Of a DNA stretch of 64,000 nt, positions 23,617 to 34,699 are shown piece by piece. Position 1 is the first letter of the stretch. Every line of letters starts with the position of its first letter. Location of the stretch: assembly GCA_016758965.1 (NCBI GenBank), contig JAEPRB010000070.1, positions 102,938 to 166,937 on the forward strand, given 5' to 3'. The notes under the pieces were generated by a model. That model was not told the origin of the DNA, did no database searches, and saw only the letters and a program-made list of their open reading frames with translations. This DNA comes from Circinella minor (lineage: Eukaryota > Mucoromycota > Mucoromycetes > Mucorales > Lichtheimiaceae). The position numbers and the translations under genes were made by a program.

Positions 23617-25117
23617 TTAAGCTCTTTTCCGTTTTGGCTTATTATTGTTTTCAGCAACCGTTTCCATAGCATCCCACATGTCATTTTCTTCTTGATCTTC
23701 CTCTTCCTTTTCTTCATCCTTGGGGAATTCAAATGTTTCATCTATTAAAACTGCTGTCATTCTTTGTTTCAAATAAACTTTTTGTTCTATCCGACGGAAT
23801 TGAGTAGACATTTCATGTACACGTAAAAATCGATCCAAAGATACACTTGTTAATAATGGTTTTGTCTTTTTATCATTATCGTTGACTGCTGTAAATGATG
23901 GTTGGGGAGTGACGGCAACATCCGAAACTGCACCAGTAAATCCCTTGTAATGAGAACCGACTGTGCCTTTACGTAAATCAACAGTAGCAACGGTGCTCAT
24001 GGTATCGGTGTAAATGACATGATCAAAATCAACACCAATGTGAAGCGTCAATAATGGATTTTTGCCAATATCAAAATCGGATATAGGTCGTCGTTGTTTC
24101 TTTGTATCATATACACGTATCTAATAATCATCCAGGTTATTAAAAATAGTCGAATTATTTATTATCCCCTGTCAACAATTTCTATCCTTTCAATATATCT
24201 CCATAAGTACGTTACCTGGTGATAATGTGTTGCTGTGACAATACGAGTTCCTTCTTCATTCAAAAAGTGTAAATCATGAATCCATACTTTAACACGGAGA
24301 TCCAACATATCATTTTTAACATTCTTTGCTTGGAATACCAATGCCTTTTTCTCATCTTCTTCTTTCATCAATACTTCAGCATCATACACTTTGAGATCGT
24401 TTTCGTTACCACCTGTTGCAAATAAATGAGGTCGAGTAGGGTGCACACGCATGACGAATAAATTAGCACCCAAGGTGGAGGATATACAAGTTGTTTTGTT
24501 GATGGTATCTTTTTTGTATGATGAAAGTAAAGTATAGGAGATGTGCCCAGAAGTTGTACAAGTGATTAAGTACTTTTCAGTAGCGTGTAAGCCAACGAAT
24601 TTACTATCTTTGTTGATATTTTCATCTTGGTATTCACGTTCGATTTGACCCGTTTCAATATCTAGATATTGGATTTTACCACTTTTACGTGCTACAACAA
24701 TCTATGAACGTAGAATTTATAGATTAGTTATTCTCTTGTCTAAATACACTTGTCAAAAAGTAAAAGGAATAATAACTAGAGGTTGAAAAACGTACATGGC
24801 GTTTACCGTCAAGTTCACCAAAACAGAGCTTTTGAACACCTTCATTCTTGTCAATGGTGCCAAATTTATTTAATATCATTGTTGGTTCATTCTTTTTTTT
24901 CTCCTCTTCCTCTTGTTTAACCTTTTTGGATCGTTGTTTAGGTTCCTCTACCTTGGGAGGGAAAACAACAGCTATATTATCAAAAAAAAATAAAAAATAG
25001 AATTAACATATTTGTTTCAACGTGTATTTTTCATATTATAATAATCGTAATAATAATAATAACAATGGTAAATTTACATTTAACAAGACCAGCTTCATCA
25101 CCAGTGATTACACGCAT
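23617..25117 (-). CDS. NSA1: ribosome biogenesis WD-repeat protein Nsa1/WDR74
   Basis: Four exons: 25117-25078, 24971-24796, 24701-24216, 24120-23617; 401 residues (human WDR74 about 385, yeast Nsa1 463). It begins MRVITGDEAGLVK, the usual first beta strand of this propeller, and has WD-like blades such as HPTRPHLFATGGNENDLKVYD and TRIVTATHYHQ followed by IRVYDTKKQRRP. The family signature VSLDRFLRVHE and KVYLKQRM closes the propeller. The acidic then basic tail (ending KPKRKRA) is the disordered extension of Nsa1. It acts in the nucleolus in the Rix7/NVL-dependent release step of 60S assembly. It is divergent from the His/Pro-rich gene, sharing a 343-bp promoter region. Confidence 0.9.
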
Positions 25118-25460
25118 AATCGATCGATTAAAATAAAATAATAATAAAAAAGTTTCAAAAGTATTCCGAAACAAAAGAGTTACTTTAAAAATTAATCGGG
25201 AAAATCCCCCCCAATCTAAGCCTCCCCTTTGCTGCTTCAGATCAGTTTTAGTCAGTTGGTCATATACATCACACGCGATTGCATTGTTTGGATAAACAGA
25301 TGACTATTACAATCAATACTTCCCCAACTTATTTTTCTCTTTCTCTTCTTTTTTTTTTTTATTTTTTTTTGGTTTATATATAACTTGTTATATGCTCTTC
25401 TTTAATTGATTTATATTGCATAATTTTATTATATAATTTATCGTGTTATATGTTATTAAT
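25118..25460. promoter_or_regulatory. shared divergent promoter region
   Basis: 343 bp between two divergent starts. It holds T-rich tracts (about 25350-25370) and TATATATAA near 25373-25385 on the side of the plus-strand gene. No further motif is recognised. Confidence 0.4.
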
Positions 25461-26054
25461 ATGAGTGATACAAGTAGTACCTTATTTGAGCAACTAGGAT
25501 CATCCACACCACTTACGTTGGCTCATCCAACCACTACACCATTATTATTACAAAAGCAATTTGACCCACAAACTGATATTGTTTTTCAAGGACATAGTAG
25601 TAATAATAAAAAATCATGTTGGTTTCTTGATACGCTAACAAAAATAAAAAACCTTAGTCAACAACAACAACAACGGCACCATCATCAACTTCCATGGAGA
25701 ATCCCGCCTCCTCCTCCACTACCACTACCACCAGGAGCATTTCATCATCACCATCATCATCCACTTGGACCACCACCTCCAGGACCACCAATACCACATA
25801 TACCATTAATGAATATGCCTGTACCCATGCTATCACCTCCATTAACAGTAGCTTCAACGTTTTTCCCTCCACTACCACCTCCACCAACATCTGGTTATCC
25901 TCCAATCGATTTCTTTGATGATCTATGGATACCTCAAGTAATTATTTTGCAACAACCCTGTTGCTGTTCATCCAATAACAACAACAATAATATTAATGAT
26001 GATGATGAACACCAACATTTATTTCGACCAGGATCAGAAAAAGAAGAACTATAG
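25461..26054 (+). CDS. His/Pro-rich low-complexity protein (197 aa)
   Basis: A single-exon frame from ATG 25461 (MSDTSSTLFEQLGSS). No family is recognised. The N-terminal 60 residues are ordinary (including CWFLDTLTKIKNL). A Gln/His stretch, long polyproline with HHHHHH, and repeated PPPPGPP and PLPPPPTS segments follow, then a conserved-looking DFFDDLWIPQVIILQQPCCC and an Asn/Asp/His tail. Polyproline of this kind binds SH3, WW, EVH1 or profilin modules; the His clusters could bind metal. The preceding ATGs are out of context. It has its own promoter divergent from NSA1. It is probably real because the frame is maintained across the non-repetitive parts. Confidence 0.55.
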   Translation: MSDTSSTLFEQLGSSTPLTLAHPTTTPLLLQKQFDPQTDIVFQGHSSNNKKSCWFLDTLTKIKNLSQQQQQRHHHQLPWRIPPPPPLPLPPGAFHHHHHHPLGPPPPGPPIPHIPLMNMPVPMLSPPLTVASTFFPPLPPPPTSGYPPIDFFDDLWIPQVIILQQPCCCSSNNNNNNINDDDEHQHLFRPGSEKEEL

Positions 26055-26865
26055 CTAACAAATCAGAAAGAGAAAAAAAAATAACCCATATTTACAATAC
26101 AAATATAAGACACATAAGCTTTTTTTTTTTTTTTTTAGTTGTTTTAAATGATGATCATCAAATCAATTATAATATATATTTATTTTTGAACATAAAAAAG
26201 AAGTAACATAAAAGGAAAGTAATTCATAAAGAGTGGGGAAAAAAATTAGACTAGCTATTTTTTTTTATGGGTGTTGGGTTTTTTTTTTTTTTTTTTCTGT
26301 TATCCACTTTTTTTTTAAAAAAAGATTGGGTGAATTTTTTTTTTTTTGTCATTTTTTAGCAGTTCAAAAGGTAGTAAATTGGGGGGAACTTATTATAAGA
26401 CAAATAAAAGGGGGATTTTTTTTTAAAAAAAAGGGGGAGGGGAATAAACTAGAAAAAAAAAAGAAAAAAAAAAAGGTCGTAAAAAAACCCTCAGTTTTTT
26501 TTTTTCTCTCGAACAAAAAGAAGTATGTAAAAGAAAAGATACAAAATTAATGGGAAAAAAAAAAGGGAATTCAAACAGAACAAAAAAGTAAGAGAGAGAA
26601 TTATATAAAAAAAAAAATGGGGGTTTTTTTTGGGTACGGGGTTGTTGGTGTTTTTGGTTTTGGGTTTTGTAAGAAAAAAGCCGGCAGCCAGTGTACATTT
26701 ATGAAAGGACACATATACACACAACGAGAGTATGTAAAAAAAAAGAGAATAAAGATTTTCTCGAAGGTGTTGTTGTTGTTTCCATAAAGAAAAAAAATGA
26801 GATAAGAGTTAAAGTAATCAAAGCTTGAAAAATATAAAAAGGGCATATAAAAGCGCCCATCAAGG
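26055..26865. other. homopolymer-rich convergent intergenic region
   Basis: This joins the 3' ends of two convergent genes. It is unusually rich in A, T and G runs (for example 18 T at 26279-26296, GGGGGAGGGG near 26433, GGGGGTTTTTTTT near 26620). Reading frames here are homopolymer artefacts. Confidence 0.65.
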
Positions 26866-28350
26866 TCACACCACGCCATGTTTTTGATCAGTGTGTCTTG
26901 ACAAGGCATCCTTGCGGCTAAAAGAGGCAGGGCAACGATCGCATGCATAAGAACGTTCACCATGATGGACAGTAGCAACGTGTCGATCACGATCATGTTT
27001 ACGGTCGAATCCCTTGGGGCATACGGAACACATGTATTCTTTTTGACGGTCTTTATCATGAGTCTTTATATGAGTACCAAGATTGTATCGTCGACTAAAC
27101 TTGAGCTTGCAAATATCACATTGATATCGCTTTTCAGCATTATCACCACCAGTCTTGGAAGTATTACGGCGACGCTTGTTGGTCTTATTTTCATCACTTG
27201 TCCGCTTACGTTTTGTGGTTGTAGTTGAACTTGAAGTAATAGTTGATTCCTTGCAATTGGATGGGACATTAGCATCACTGTGTTCCTTGGATTCTTCATC
27301 CGAAGTCTTGGTAGAATTGTCGTTGTTCTTGTCAGCACTGGAGTTGGTACCAGATTGTTCAACATTGTTCGAGGTATTTGTTACAGATCCAGAAAAGTCG
27401 AATCCAAGCAATTCATTCATAAAACCGTCGCTATTATCATCGTCGGCAAAATCAAAGTCCATATCAGTTGACTTTTGTTGGCTATCGCCAGGAAGAGGAG
27501 GGAAGAGCATATCAGAAGACTCAGCAGCAGGTTCATCATGCCAAGTAAGTGGAGCGCTATTAACATTCATCGTTACTTGTGAACTCGAAGATGTAGACGA
27601 AGATTGACATTTATCCAACAAAAGTTGAGCTGGATCTCCATTAAAGGAGGGCATAGGTTGCTCAACAGCAGATTGAGAACCAGTTGAAGAAGAAGCGCCA
27701 TTATTATTACAATCCATAAAAACATTGTTGACATTATCATCATGAACAAGATAATTAACCATAGAAATATCTTTACAGTTCTCAATATAAGGTGAGAAAT
27801 GAGGTGTTCCATTCATACTTGGTGTAATAGTAGGTGTAAATGGAGTATAAGGTGTACCCATCGTAATAGGATCCATAAAAGGTGTTGTTGGATCCAAATA
27901 AGGTGTATCCATGTAGGGTGTAGTAGTTGAATCCATATAAGGTGTTGAATCCATGTATGGTGTAGCAGTTGAATCCATATAAGGTGTCGAATCCATGTAT
28001 GGTGTGCTATCAGTCATACTAGAAAAATGATTATTTTTAAGAACTGCTTCAGCAGCTGGTCTCAAGTCACCAATAATTGATGCCAAAAGTGAATTGGGCT
28101 CAGGCCCTTTTTGTTGAACAACACTAGAAGAATTGCCAAGCGACATTGTAGTAGCTTTATAGGCACGATGAGAAGAAACAATCAGTCGACATGCCATTAA
28201 GAATTCTGATGAATCTTCATTATCTTCATAGTTATTTAACTCACCACTAGTGGTATTATCAGAATATTCAATAGCAGAAGTGGGTTCCATTTCAAATAGT
28301 AAACGGTTAAGATCTTGAATAGTTAATGAGGAATTAGAAGAATAATGCAT
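26866..28350 (-). CDS. C2H2 zinc-finger transcription factor (three fingers)
   Basis: Single-exon, 494 residues. Three adjacent C2H2 fingers close the protein at about 409-431, 439-462 and 468-491: CDICKLKFSRRYNLGTHIKTH, CSVCPKGFDRKHDRDRHVATVH, CDRCPASFSRKDALSRHTDQKH. A basic nuclear localisation stretch (KRKRTSDENKTNKRRR) lies about 20 residues before them. The N-terminal 370 residues are Ser/Thr/Asn-rich and acidic, typical of an activation region. They contain a tandem repeat of DSTPYM-type units (about residues 112-160) that could be phosphorylated at Ser/Thr-Pro. Finger spacing recalls Crz1 or Azf1-type fungal regulators, but I cannot assign a specific orthologue. The gene has a very long upstream region (over 3 kb) with an X-box and a TGAGTCA site. 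Confidence 0.85.
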   Translation of the reverse strand: MHYSSNSSLTIQDLNRLLFEMEPTSAIEYSDNTTSGELNNYEDNEDSSEFLMACRLIVSSHRAYKATTMSLGNSSSVVQQKGPEPNSLLASIIGDLRPAAEAVLKNNHFSSMTDSTPYMDSTPYMDSTATPYMDSTPYMDSTTTPYMDTPYLDPTTPFMDPITMGTPYTPFTPTITPSMNGTPHFSPYIENCKDISMVNYLVHDDNVNNVFMDCNNNGASSSTGSQSAVEQPMPSFNGDPAQLLLDKCQSSSTSSSSQVTMNVNSAPLTWHDEPAAESSDMLFPPLPGDSQQKSTDMDFDFADDDNSDGFMNELLGFDFSGSVTNTSNNVEQSGTNSSADKNNDNSTKTSDEESKEHSDANVPSNCKESTITSSSTTTTKRKRTSDENKTNKRRRNTSKTGGDNAEKRYQCDICKLKFSRRYNLGTHIKTHDKDRQKEYMCSVCPKGFDRKHDRDRHVATVHHGERSYACDRCPASFSRKDALSRHTDQKHGVV

Positions 28351-28795
28351 AGAATTGTTGGGGTTGGAAGTAGAAATATTTGGGGATATAAAATTAAAAA
28401 GTGGTATAATGGTTCCTTTTTTGTAAGCCTTTGAAAGTAAAGCTTATTTGAAAAGAAAAAATAACGTAGGAAAAAAAAAGTAGTGGCTACTTTAAGTATA
28501 AAAAAAGAAGTCTTTTTGAAAAAAAAAAAAAGACACAAAAGTAAGTAAAAAAAAGAAAGAAGAAAGAAAGAAAGCAAAAAAAAAAAAAAAAAGAACTTTG
28601 GATTTATAATCAGCCTATTTATCTTTCTATCAGAGGTAGCAAAAAAAATCTGGTTAGGAATTGCTGCGGTAGCTTGCACCCCCCAAAAAAAAATTCATCT
28701 ACCATTTTCGTTTCTGTCTTGTGTCACCTTTTTCTTGATGAGTCACTTCACACGGTGAAGGTTGGAAGCGTCAATTCTTAATTGACCCATACTAT

Positions 28796-28809
28796 GTTAC
28801 CATAGCAAC
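28796..28809. promoter_or_regulatory. RFX-type X-box
   Basis: GTTACCATAGCAAC fits the RFX consensus GTNRCCNNRGYAAC. It lies 446 bp upstream of the zinc-finger factor start. Confidence 0.5.
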
Positions 28810-31296
28810 CCATCATAAACTATAACCTGCTCTCATTTAAGCAGAAGTTATTCCAGCGTCCGTCGTATCTCGATTGACTTATATGAACCGCAGCAGTAAC
28901 CCTTTTAGGACGCTACTTTTTACAAATTCCTTTTTAGGTTAACTGATGTGTTTTCCCTCCCCCTTCTTCAAATATCGTGGCGCATGTAAATATGAACACA
29001 GATTACTTTTTTATTATTCTTGGGACCGTTGTTTGTTGTCCCTTGCGTTTGTTTAAATCCCTGGTGGCGCTCTTTTTTCTACCATTAAAGCTGAGATTTA
29101 TGAACAAAACAAGGTTTGGTTTCATATTATATATCGAATCGTAATGAATCCATTTATTAAATATTGATGTAAAAAATAGTAGCCATAGCAAAGGTTATAA
29201 AAAATAATCATGTATTTGAAGAAGCAAGTTGTATAGATTATTAATACAAATCCCCTTCCCCCCCCATATATTAACCTCTGCACTAACCGCAATTCCGCGC
29301 ACAATTTTTTTTTTGCCAAGCCATGTGAGACCATAATATATACTATAGAACCCTTTATTATTTATCTTTGCTTTCTCTCTCTATTTTATCTTGTTGATGT
29401 TGATCCCCCAAGCAAGTAAACCAAAAAAAAAAAAAAAATGATCGCTCTTTTTTTGGATGACACATTTATCTCTTTTATCTTATTTTGTTTGAATATCAAT
29501 CAAAGTATTTAATTCTTTTTGGTCTCAAAAATGACCAATGATACAAATAAATTAAAGAGAAACCCACAAGTTGAAATTATTGGTTTATAATGAAGGACCG
29601 ACCATTCAAAAAGAACTCAAAAAAATTTTTTTTTTGTATAAGAAAACTTCTTTCTATTTATTGGGCTACTTAGTTTTCGTGCAATGAGAGTAGTCTTTAT
29701 GTAAAGACTGGTTTTTATGAAGAAATCAAACGATCGTTGAGTCCGGGCTTAAGAATTTTTTTTTTACTTTTGATAAGTCCGGAATTTAGAATTGTTACAT
29801 TTTTTTACAACTATTTGTTTTTTTATAAAAAAAAGGAAATGAGAAAAAAAAAATTAAACATTGTTATGTCAACAAAATGATTTGATCGATGTCGTTTCTA
29901 TTTTGAGATAAACGCTATGGAGCTCGTTGTGGGGTAAAAAAAAAATAAGATTAACTAGTTCTTTATCTACGTATATCAAAACAGTTTATTAAATGCCAAC
30001 AATAAAAAATAGGGAATCCAATTTAAGGACGATATGCATTTATTTTTTTTATTGTTAATTATAGTTTTTTCTTATTCTTTCTGCGTGGAGATACCAGATT
30101 CGAACACGAGTTTTTGTTATTTTCGTAGGGTATAAAAATGGATCAGATGCACCTCCTTCTCTCTTCCACACCCCCCATAAAAGAGCTTAATAATAGACTC
30201 TCGTTCTTTATTGGCTCAATTGATTTACAAGATAAGGAGAAATGCAATAATCTTTGAAAAAAGGTGGCGCGGTTACTCGGCTATCCCACCGACAGATCAT
30301 AATAATGATTAGTATTGTATACAAAAAAAAACTAGAGGTCATATGAGACTAAAATATATAAAAAAAAAAGAATGCGTTAATCATGTTTCCATATATATAT
30401 TGAATCCGAATAGCTTTTTCCTTATAGGATGCATACAAAAAAAATAATTCGGGATGGTGTAATGGTTCCTCCGTCTCTCTTTCTTTTGTCATCATTGGAT
30501 ATTTGACATATTAATTCCGATATAATCAATTTAAAATATTATGGCATCATTATTATCCCATTATTGCTTTTACTAAAAAGCGAAATGTAACTGTATTTGA
30601 TTAGATACTATGCAGCAAACATAAGCAATAACACATTATTTATATAACTAGATAAAGTACGTTTGTTTGGTGAACACGTGGAAGAACAATAGTGGACAAC
30701 ACTTATTATTCAAGAGCCAAGATTCGTAGTAAACTTAATATTGAATATGGTATGTTTCCCTCAGATTAATTCCCCCCTTCTCTTTTTTTTTTTTACAAAG
30801 TCTCGACTTATGCGGCGCGCCAAGCAGCGCGTGATGAAATGCATTTCATCATGTGCATTCTTTCATCTCACTCTAATAAAAAAGAAAGAAAGTTTATGTA
30901 TGATAACGTGTTTATATATTGACTAAGGATAACTGTCGTTCCAATTTATTACTAATAGTTGGATGGACCCCTATTGGTGGTGGCCCTGCTGATACCGACA
31001 GAAAAAAAAGTCAATAATAACAATAATGTAATAAGGAAACATTAATGTATTAATGTATAAAAGTTACTCCTTGAGCCCAAAATTTGTTTTTTGACATGGT
31101 TGTTGGCGCGTAAGGGTTCATTTATGATAGACCACATTCAGGGAAATATTTTATTCAATAATATTGCACCTTGTTGATTGCATATAGTGTTATATAGCTT
31201 TGCTATTTTTTTTTTTTTTGGTACCTAAATATATATTTTTATAGTATCATTCTATAATATTAAAAAATGAATTCAGTGTAAAAGAAAAATGGATCT

Positions 31297-31310
31297 GTTG
31301 CCATGGTAAC
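31297..31310. promoter_or_regulatory. RFX-type X-box
   Basis: GTTGCCATGGTAAC fits the RFX consensus and lies about 300 bp upstream of the eL29 start codon. Confidence 0.5.
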
Positions 31311-31601
31311 ATTTAATAAAAGGGGAGAGAAAGTAAGGCTTTCGATTTATACTCAGCTGAATGCTGTAATGTCTCTCAGCGGGCGGAATCATTGAACCTC
31401 CTTTTCTCTTCGTGTGTCTGAAAGGTATTATATCAAATTGGGAAAAAATTATAAGATGAATGCATAGAACAGCAACGAAACGAACTATATATACGACAAA
31501 AGAAAAATACGATATAGATGAATCGATGGATACATAGATGAGTAAACGGATGGATGGATTAAATATGGATTATTATTCTTATTATTATTTAGGAATCCGA
31601 A

Positions 31602-32001
31602 ATGGCCAAGTCCAAGAACCACACCAACCACAACCAAAGTAAGCTTTCAATTTTTCAATTTAATTTGAAAATAAGATTGTAGACTTTTTTTATTTTTAAT
31701 TAAAAAAAAAACACTTATTGACATTAATTGTTTTTTTTATTATAATTATAATTTTATAGACAGCAAGGCTCACCGTAACGGTATTAAGAAGCCCAAGCAA
31801 CATCGTTACCCCTCCCTCAAGGGTGTATGTATTATTTTATATATTTTTGTGTTGAAATAATAATGGATGTATTGGAATTAACGAAAACTATTATAATATA
31901 TTTAGGTTGATGCTAAGTTCTTGCGCAACCAACGTTTCGCCAAGAAGGGTACCCAAAAGGCTTTGGTCGCCAAGGCTGCCGCTGCTGCTGGCAAGGCCTA
32001 A
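31602..32001 (+). CDS. RPL29: 60S ribosomal protein L29 (eL29)
   Basis: Three exons: 31602-31638, 31760-31824, 31906-32001; 65 residues (yeast 59). The start MAKSKNHTNHNQ and the block HRNGIKKPKQHRYPSLKGVD are diagnostic of eL29, a short basic protein at the 60S subunit surface. The C-terminus is Ala/Lys-rich. Codon use is strongly biased to C/G-ending codons (AAG, GCC, AAC, CGT), unlike the neighbouring genes, as expected for a highly expressed ribosomal protein. A TATTTAG just before the ATG (31586-31592) could be the acceptor of a leader intron, a common arrangement in ribosomal protein genes. Confidence 0.95.
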
Positions 32002-32451
32002 ATTATGTTTTTTTCTTCAATAAAAACCACGGAATTATATGTTGATAAAAAGCATTAAAACAAACAACCAAAAAAAAACCTTTGCATCGAGAGAGAAATA
32101 ACTTATATATATATATTTGTTTATATATTGTATGTGTTATTATCAATGCTGATATGCGAACTTGTACTTGTTGGAAATATGATCAATGATTCAAAATTAT
32201 ATAAAGATTTGATATGGGGTGGTAGGGTGAGGAGACAAGCGATAAAAAAAAAGAAAAGGAAATATAGTAGTGAAAAAAAAACCGAAATGAAACAAAACGA
32301 ACATGGGTGCGCGTATAAAATTGAAAGATAAAAATAAAATTAAAGTATATTGTTTTATATATTATTTGATAATGCAAATAAGATGAACAAAATATATTGA
32401 TAGATCGTGGTAGATTGATAGATAATATCCTCTCAGAGGTACTCTTTCAAC

Positions 32452-32484
<33 letters not shown>

Positions 32485-32488
32485 ATAA
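32002..32488. other. convergent 3' region with ATT microsatellite
   Basis: 3' ends of eL29 and VTS1. An (ATT)n tract covers about 32453-32482, immediately beyond the VTS1 stop. No gene is seen. Confidence 0.6.
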
Positions 32489-34699
32489 TTAATACGTAAT
32501 ATTCTAATAGAAATCAAAAACAAATAATAATTCATTAACATTTCCTTAAAAAGGGTCCATCCAAAAATAGTAAAAAAAGAAAGAGGGAAAACTTACATTT
32601 GCATCACAATGGGCTCGAACAGTTTCAAAAACTTTAAGCATTTTTCTTCGAGCACCTAAAGCAGCTACACCTTTTGCTTCCAGTTGATCATTAGATAACT
32701 TAATCATATCTTGCCATTTCATGTTTTCGAAAATATGATTATATTTATGTAATCGTAACATTCTCAACCAAGCAGGTACATCTAATATGAAAATAATGGA
32801 AAGGATTAGTAAAATAGAAAATTTGGTTCCGCTTTTTTAGTTTCTTTTCCTTTCAAATTGAATAGTGGGAAACAAAAAAGTGTTGATCTAGAACTTCATG
32901 AATTTTTTTTTTTAGCTTCTTATACCTTCTAATAGTTCCATATTAACTGTTTCAGACGCCTTTTTATTATTACTATTATTTTCTTTTAATGTTCTACCTC
33001 CAGATGATGATGGTCCTGGTGACTTGGCTTGTTGTTGATTCATGCTACGACGCCTACGATCCACAGAAACATTGGAAGCTTCACTATGATCACTTAAATA
33101 ATCATGATCATCCAATCCAGTAGCTGCATCTGTAGGGTTTAAAAATTGACCATAATGCTTTTCCATACCAGGAGGTGCCCAATGAAGCGATCGACGGTTT
33201 GTTGCTGTATTAAAAGGCGCTGATGCTGAAACAGAAGGAATAGGGGAACGATTAGTGGATGAGTTATCAAAACTCGATAAGACCAAGTTAGCGGAATCTA
33301 ATGCAGTTGTATTTCTTTCATCTGATTCAGGAACTGTGCCAGGTATATTACTACTGGTATTGCGACCTGCGCGATGATGATGAGACGTTGAAGGAGGATG
33401 AGGATGATGATGGTGACGGGCCCAATCATCTCTCGGAGATGCGTCTGCAAATTGAACAGAGGACGGTACACCCCAACCAGCAGCACGCTTTTTGCTTTCT
33501 TCATCAAACGAAGATAATGCCCACATAGATACGTCTGCAGATTTAGGCCGCTCAGCGGTCATACTGAGTCTATTGCCTCCACCACCAAGGGCAGAACGAG
33601 GGGGTACTGGTTGTAACCAATTATTACCACCTCCTGTTGCTGGATTGGTACTAGGAAACAAAAGTGAAGAATCGCCTTCAATCACCGATCGGGGCCTGCT
33701 CCGATTAGCAAAAAGATTACTACGGGTCGTTGGTGTACGAGGGATCGGGGCCCGCCCAAAGTCATCAATTATGCTACCACTACCACCCGTAGCAGTAGTT
33801 GCAGTCGTATTCGTACCATTCAAGTTTAGCATAGAACTACTACTATTTCCCATCGGTCCAAATAATCGACTGTAATCTTCAGTGTCACCTAATGCAAATG
33901 AATGTCGATTATCAATCGTTCGTCTATCATTTCCCGTACTAGGTGGTCGACGAATTGTTGCTGCTGCTCGTAAACGTTGATTCGCTTCCATTTCCATTTT
34001 AGCAACTGCGCCTGCCAACTGTGATTGCATATCTATTATATAAATTTATAAAAACATATTAATATTTTTTTTTAAAAAGAAAACCCCGGTGGTTTTTATA
34101 TAATATATTAACTATATTGCTCTTTTTGGAGATAAAAACCTTGTTCTGGATTAGCAGGTGTCAAAAACGAATGTAGCGGATCACGTTTCATCAATTGCTG
34201 TAATATACTAATAAAAAATCGTATTTGTACTTGTGACGAGTGTTGTAAAAGTGTATAGATTGTTGCTGTTCGTTCTGTTTCAGATAAGAATCGGAACCAT
34301 TGATCTACATGTTGTAATTCCTCTTTAAAGTTCTAGACGGTTAAAAAAAAATATGAGAATTAGAATGATGTTTATTCTATTATTTCGTATAAAAAAAAGT
34401 ATACTTACTTGATCTAAATTAACAGAAGTCATTTCTTCAAGATTTCGTTCATAATGTTGTAAATCTTCTCGCCAACCATTCCCTTGTTCAGCTATATTAA
34501 CGGGATGTAAAAAAAAAAAAAAGGTTAATTATGCTTCTTTTCTGGTTTTTCTTTTTTTTTTTCGAAAATGACTTATCGATATAATCATTAAAGAAAACTT
34601 TTTTTTTTCTTAAAAGAAATATATATTTCTAAACATACAATCGGTCGCATGATTCCCGCGATTAAATATTTCAGATCGAGGTCGAGCTGATGGGATCAT
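32489..34699 (-). CDS. VTS1: Vts1/Smaug-type RNA-binding SAM-domain protein
   Basis: Six exons: 34699-34639, 34491-34409, 34332-34140, 34032-32926, 32781-32597, 32503-32489; 547 residues (yeast Vts1 523). The N-terminal conserved region includes [20 protein letters not shown] and [16 protein letters not shown]. The SAM domain (about 482-543) reads [17 protein letters not shown] and then [19 protein letters not shown], which forms the basic face that binds CNGG hairpin loops. Vts1 recruits Ccr4-Not to deadenylate target mRNAs. A 330-residue disordered Ser/Asn/Pro-rich segment with a HHHH cluster separates the two parts. The last coding exon is only 15 nt (NITY and stop); it keeps the frame and I infer it from the splice sites, so the exact end is less certain. 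Confidence 0.88.

Larger units (their letters stand above)
28351..31601. other. long intergenic region between divergent genes
   Basis: 3.25 kb without a supported gene. It contains two X-boxes (28796-28809, 31297-31310), TGAGTCA at 28739-28745, a CACGTG E-box near 30676, a GGCGCGCC palindrome near 30814, a 20-bp palindrome at 30832-30851 and a small hairpin near 29691. The 28420-28620 part is A/G-rich leader sequence of the zinc-finger gene. Reading frames of 60-70 codons here look random. Confidence 0.55.

Noticed and set aside
27155..27607. 150-codon plus-strand frame
   Set aside because: Antisense of the zinc-finger gene; Ser/Leu-rich because the real gene is Ser/Asn/Asp-rich.
30100..30130. 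T-loop-like GTTCGAATC on the minus strand
   Set aside because: Flanking bases do not form the T-stem or an acceptor stem.
30454..30470. tRNA A-box-like GGTGTAATGGTTCC (also near 28402)
   Set aside because: No B-box (GGTTCGA) follows within 30-90 bp and no cloverleaf can be drawn.
32453..32482. Regular repeat array that might suggest a CRISPR-like structure
   Set aside because: It is a simple (ATT)n microsatellite with no spacers, in a fungal genome.
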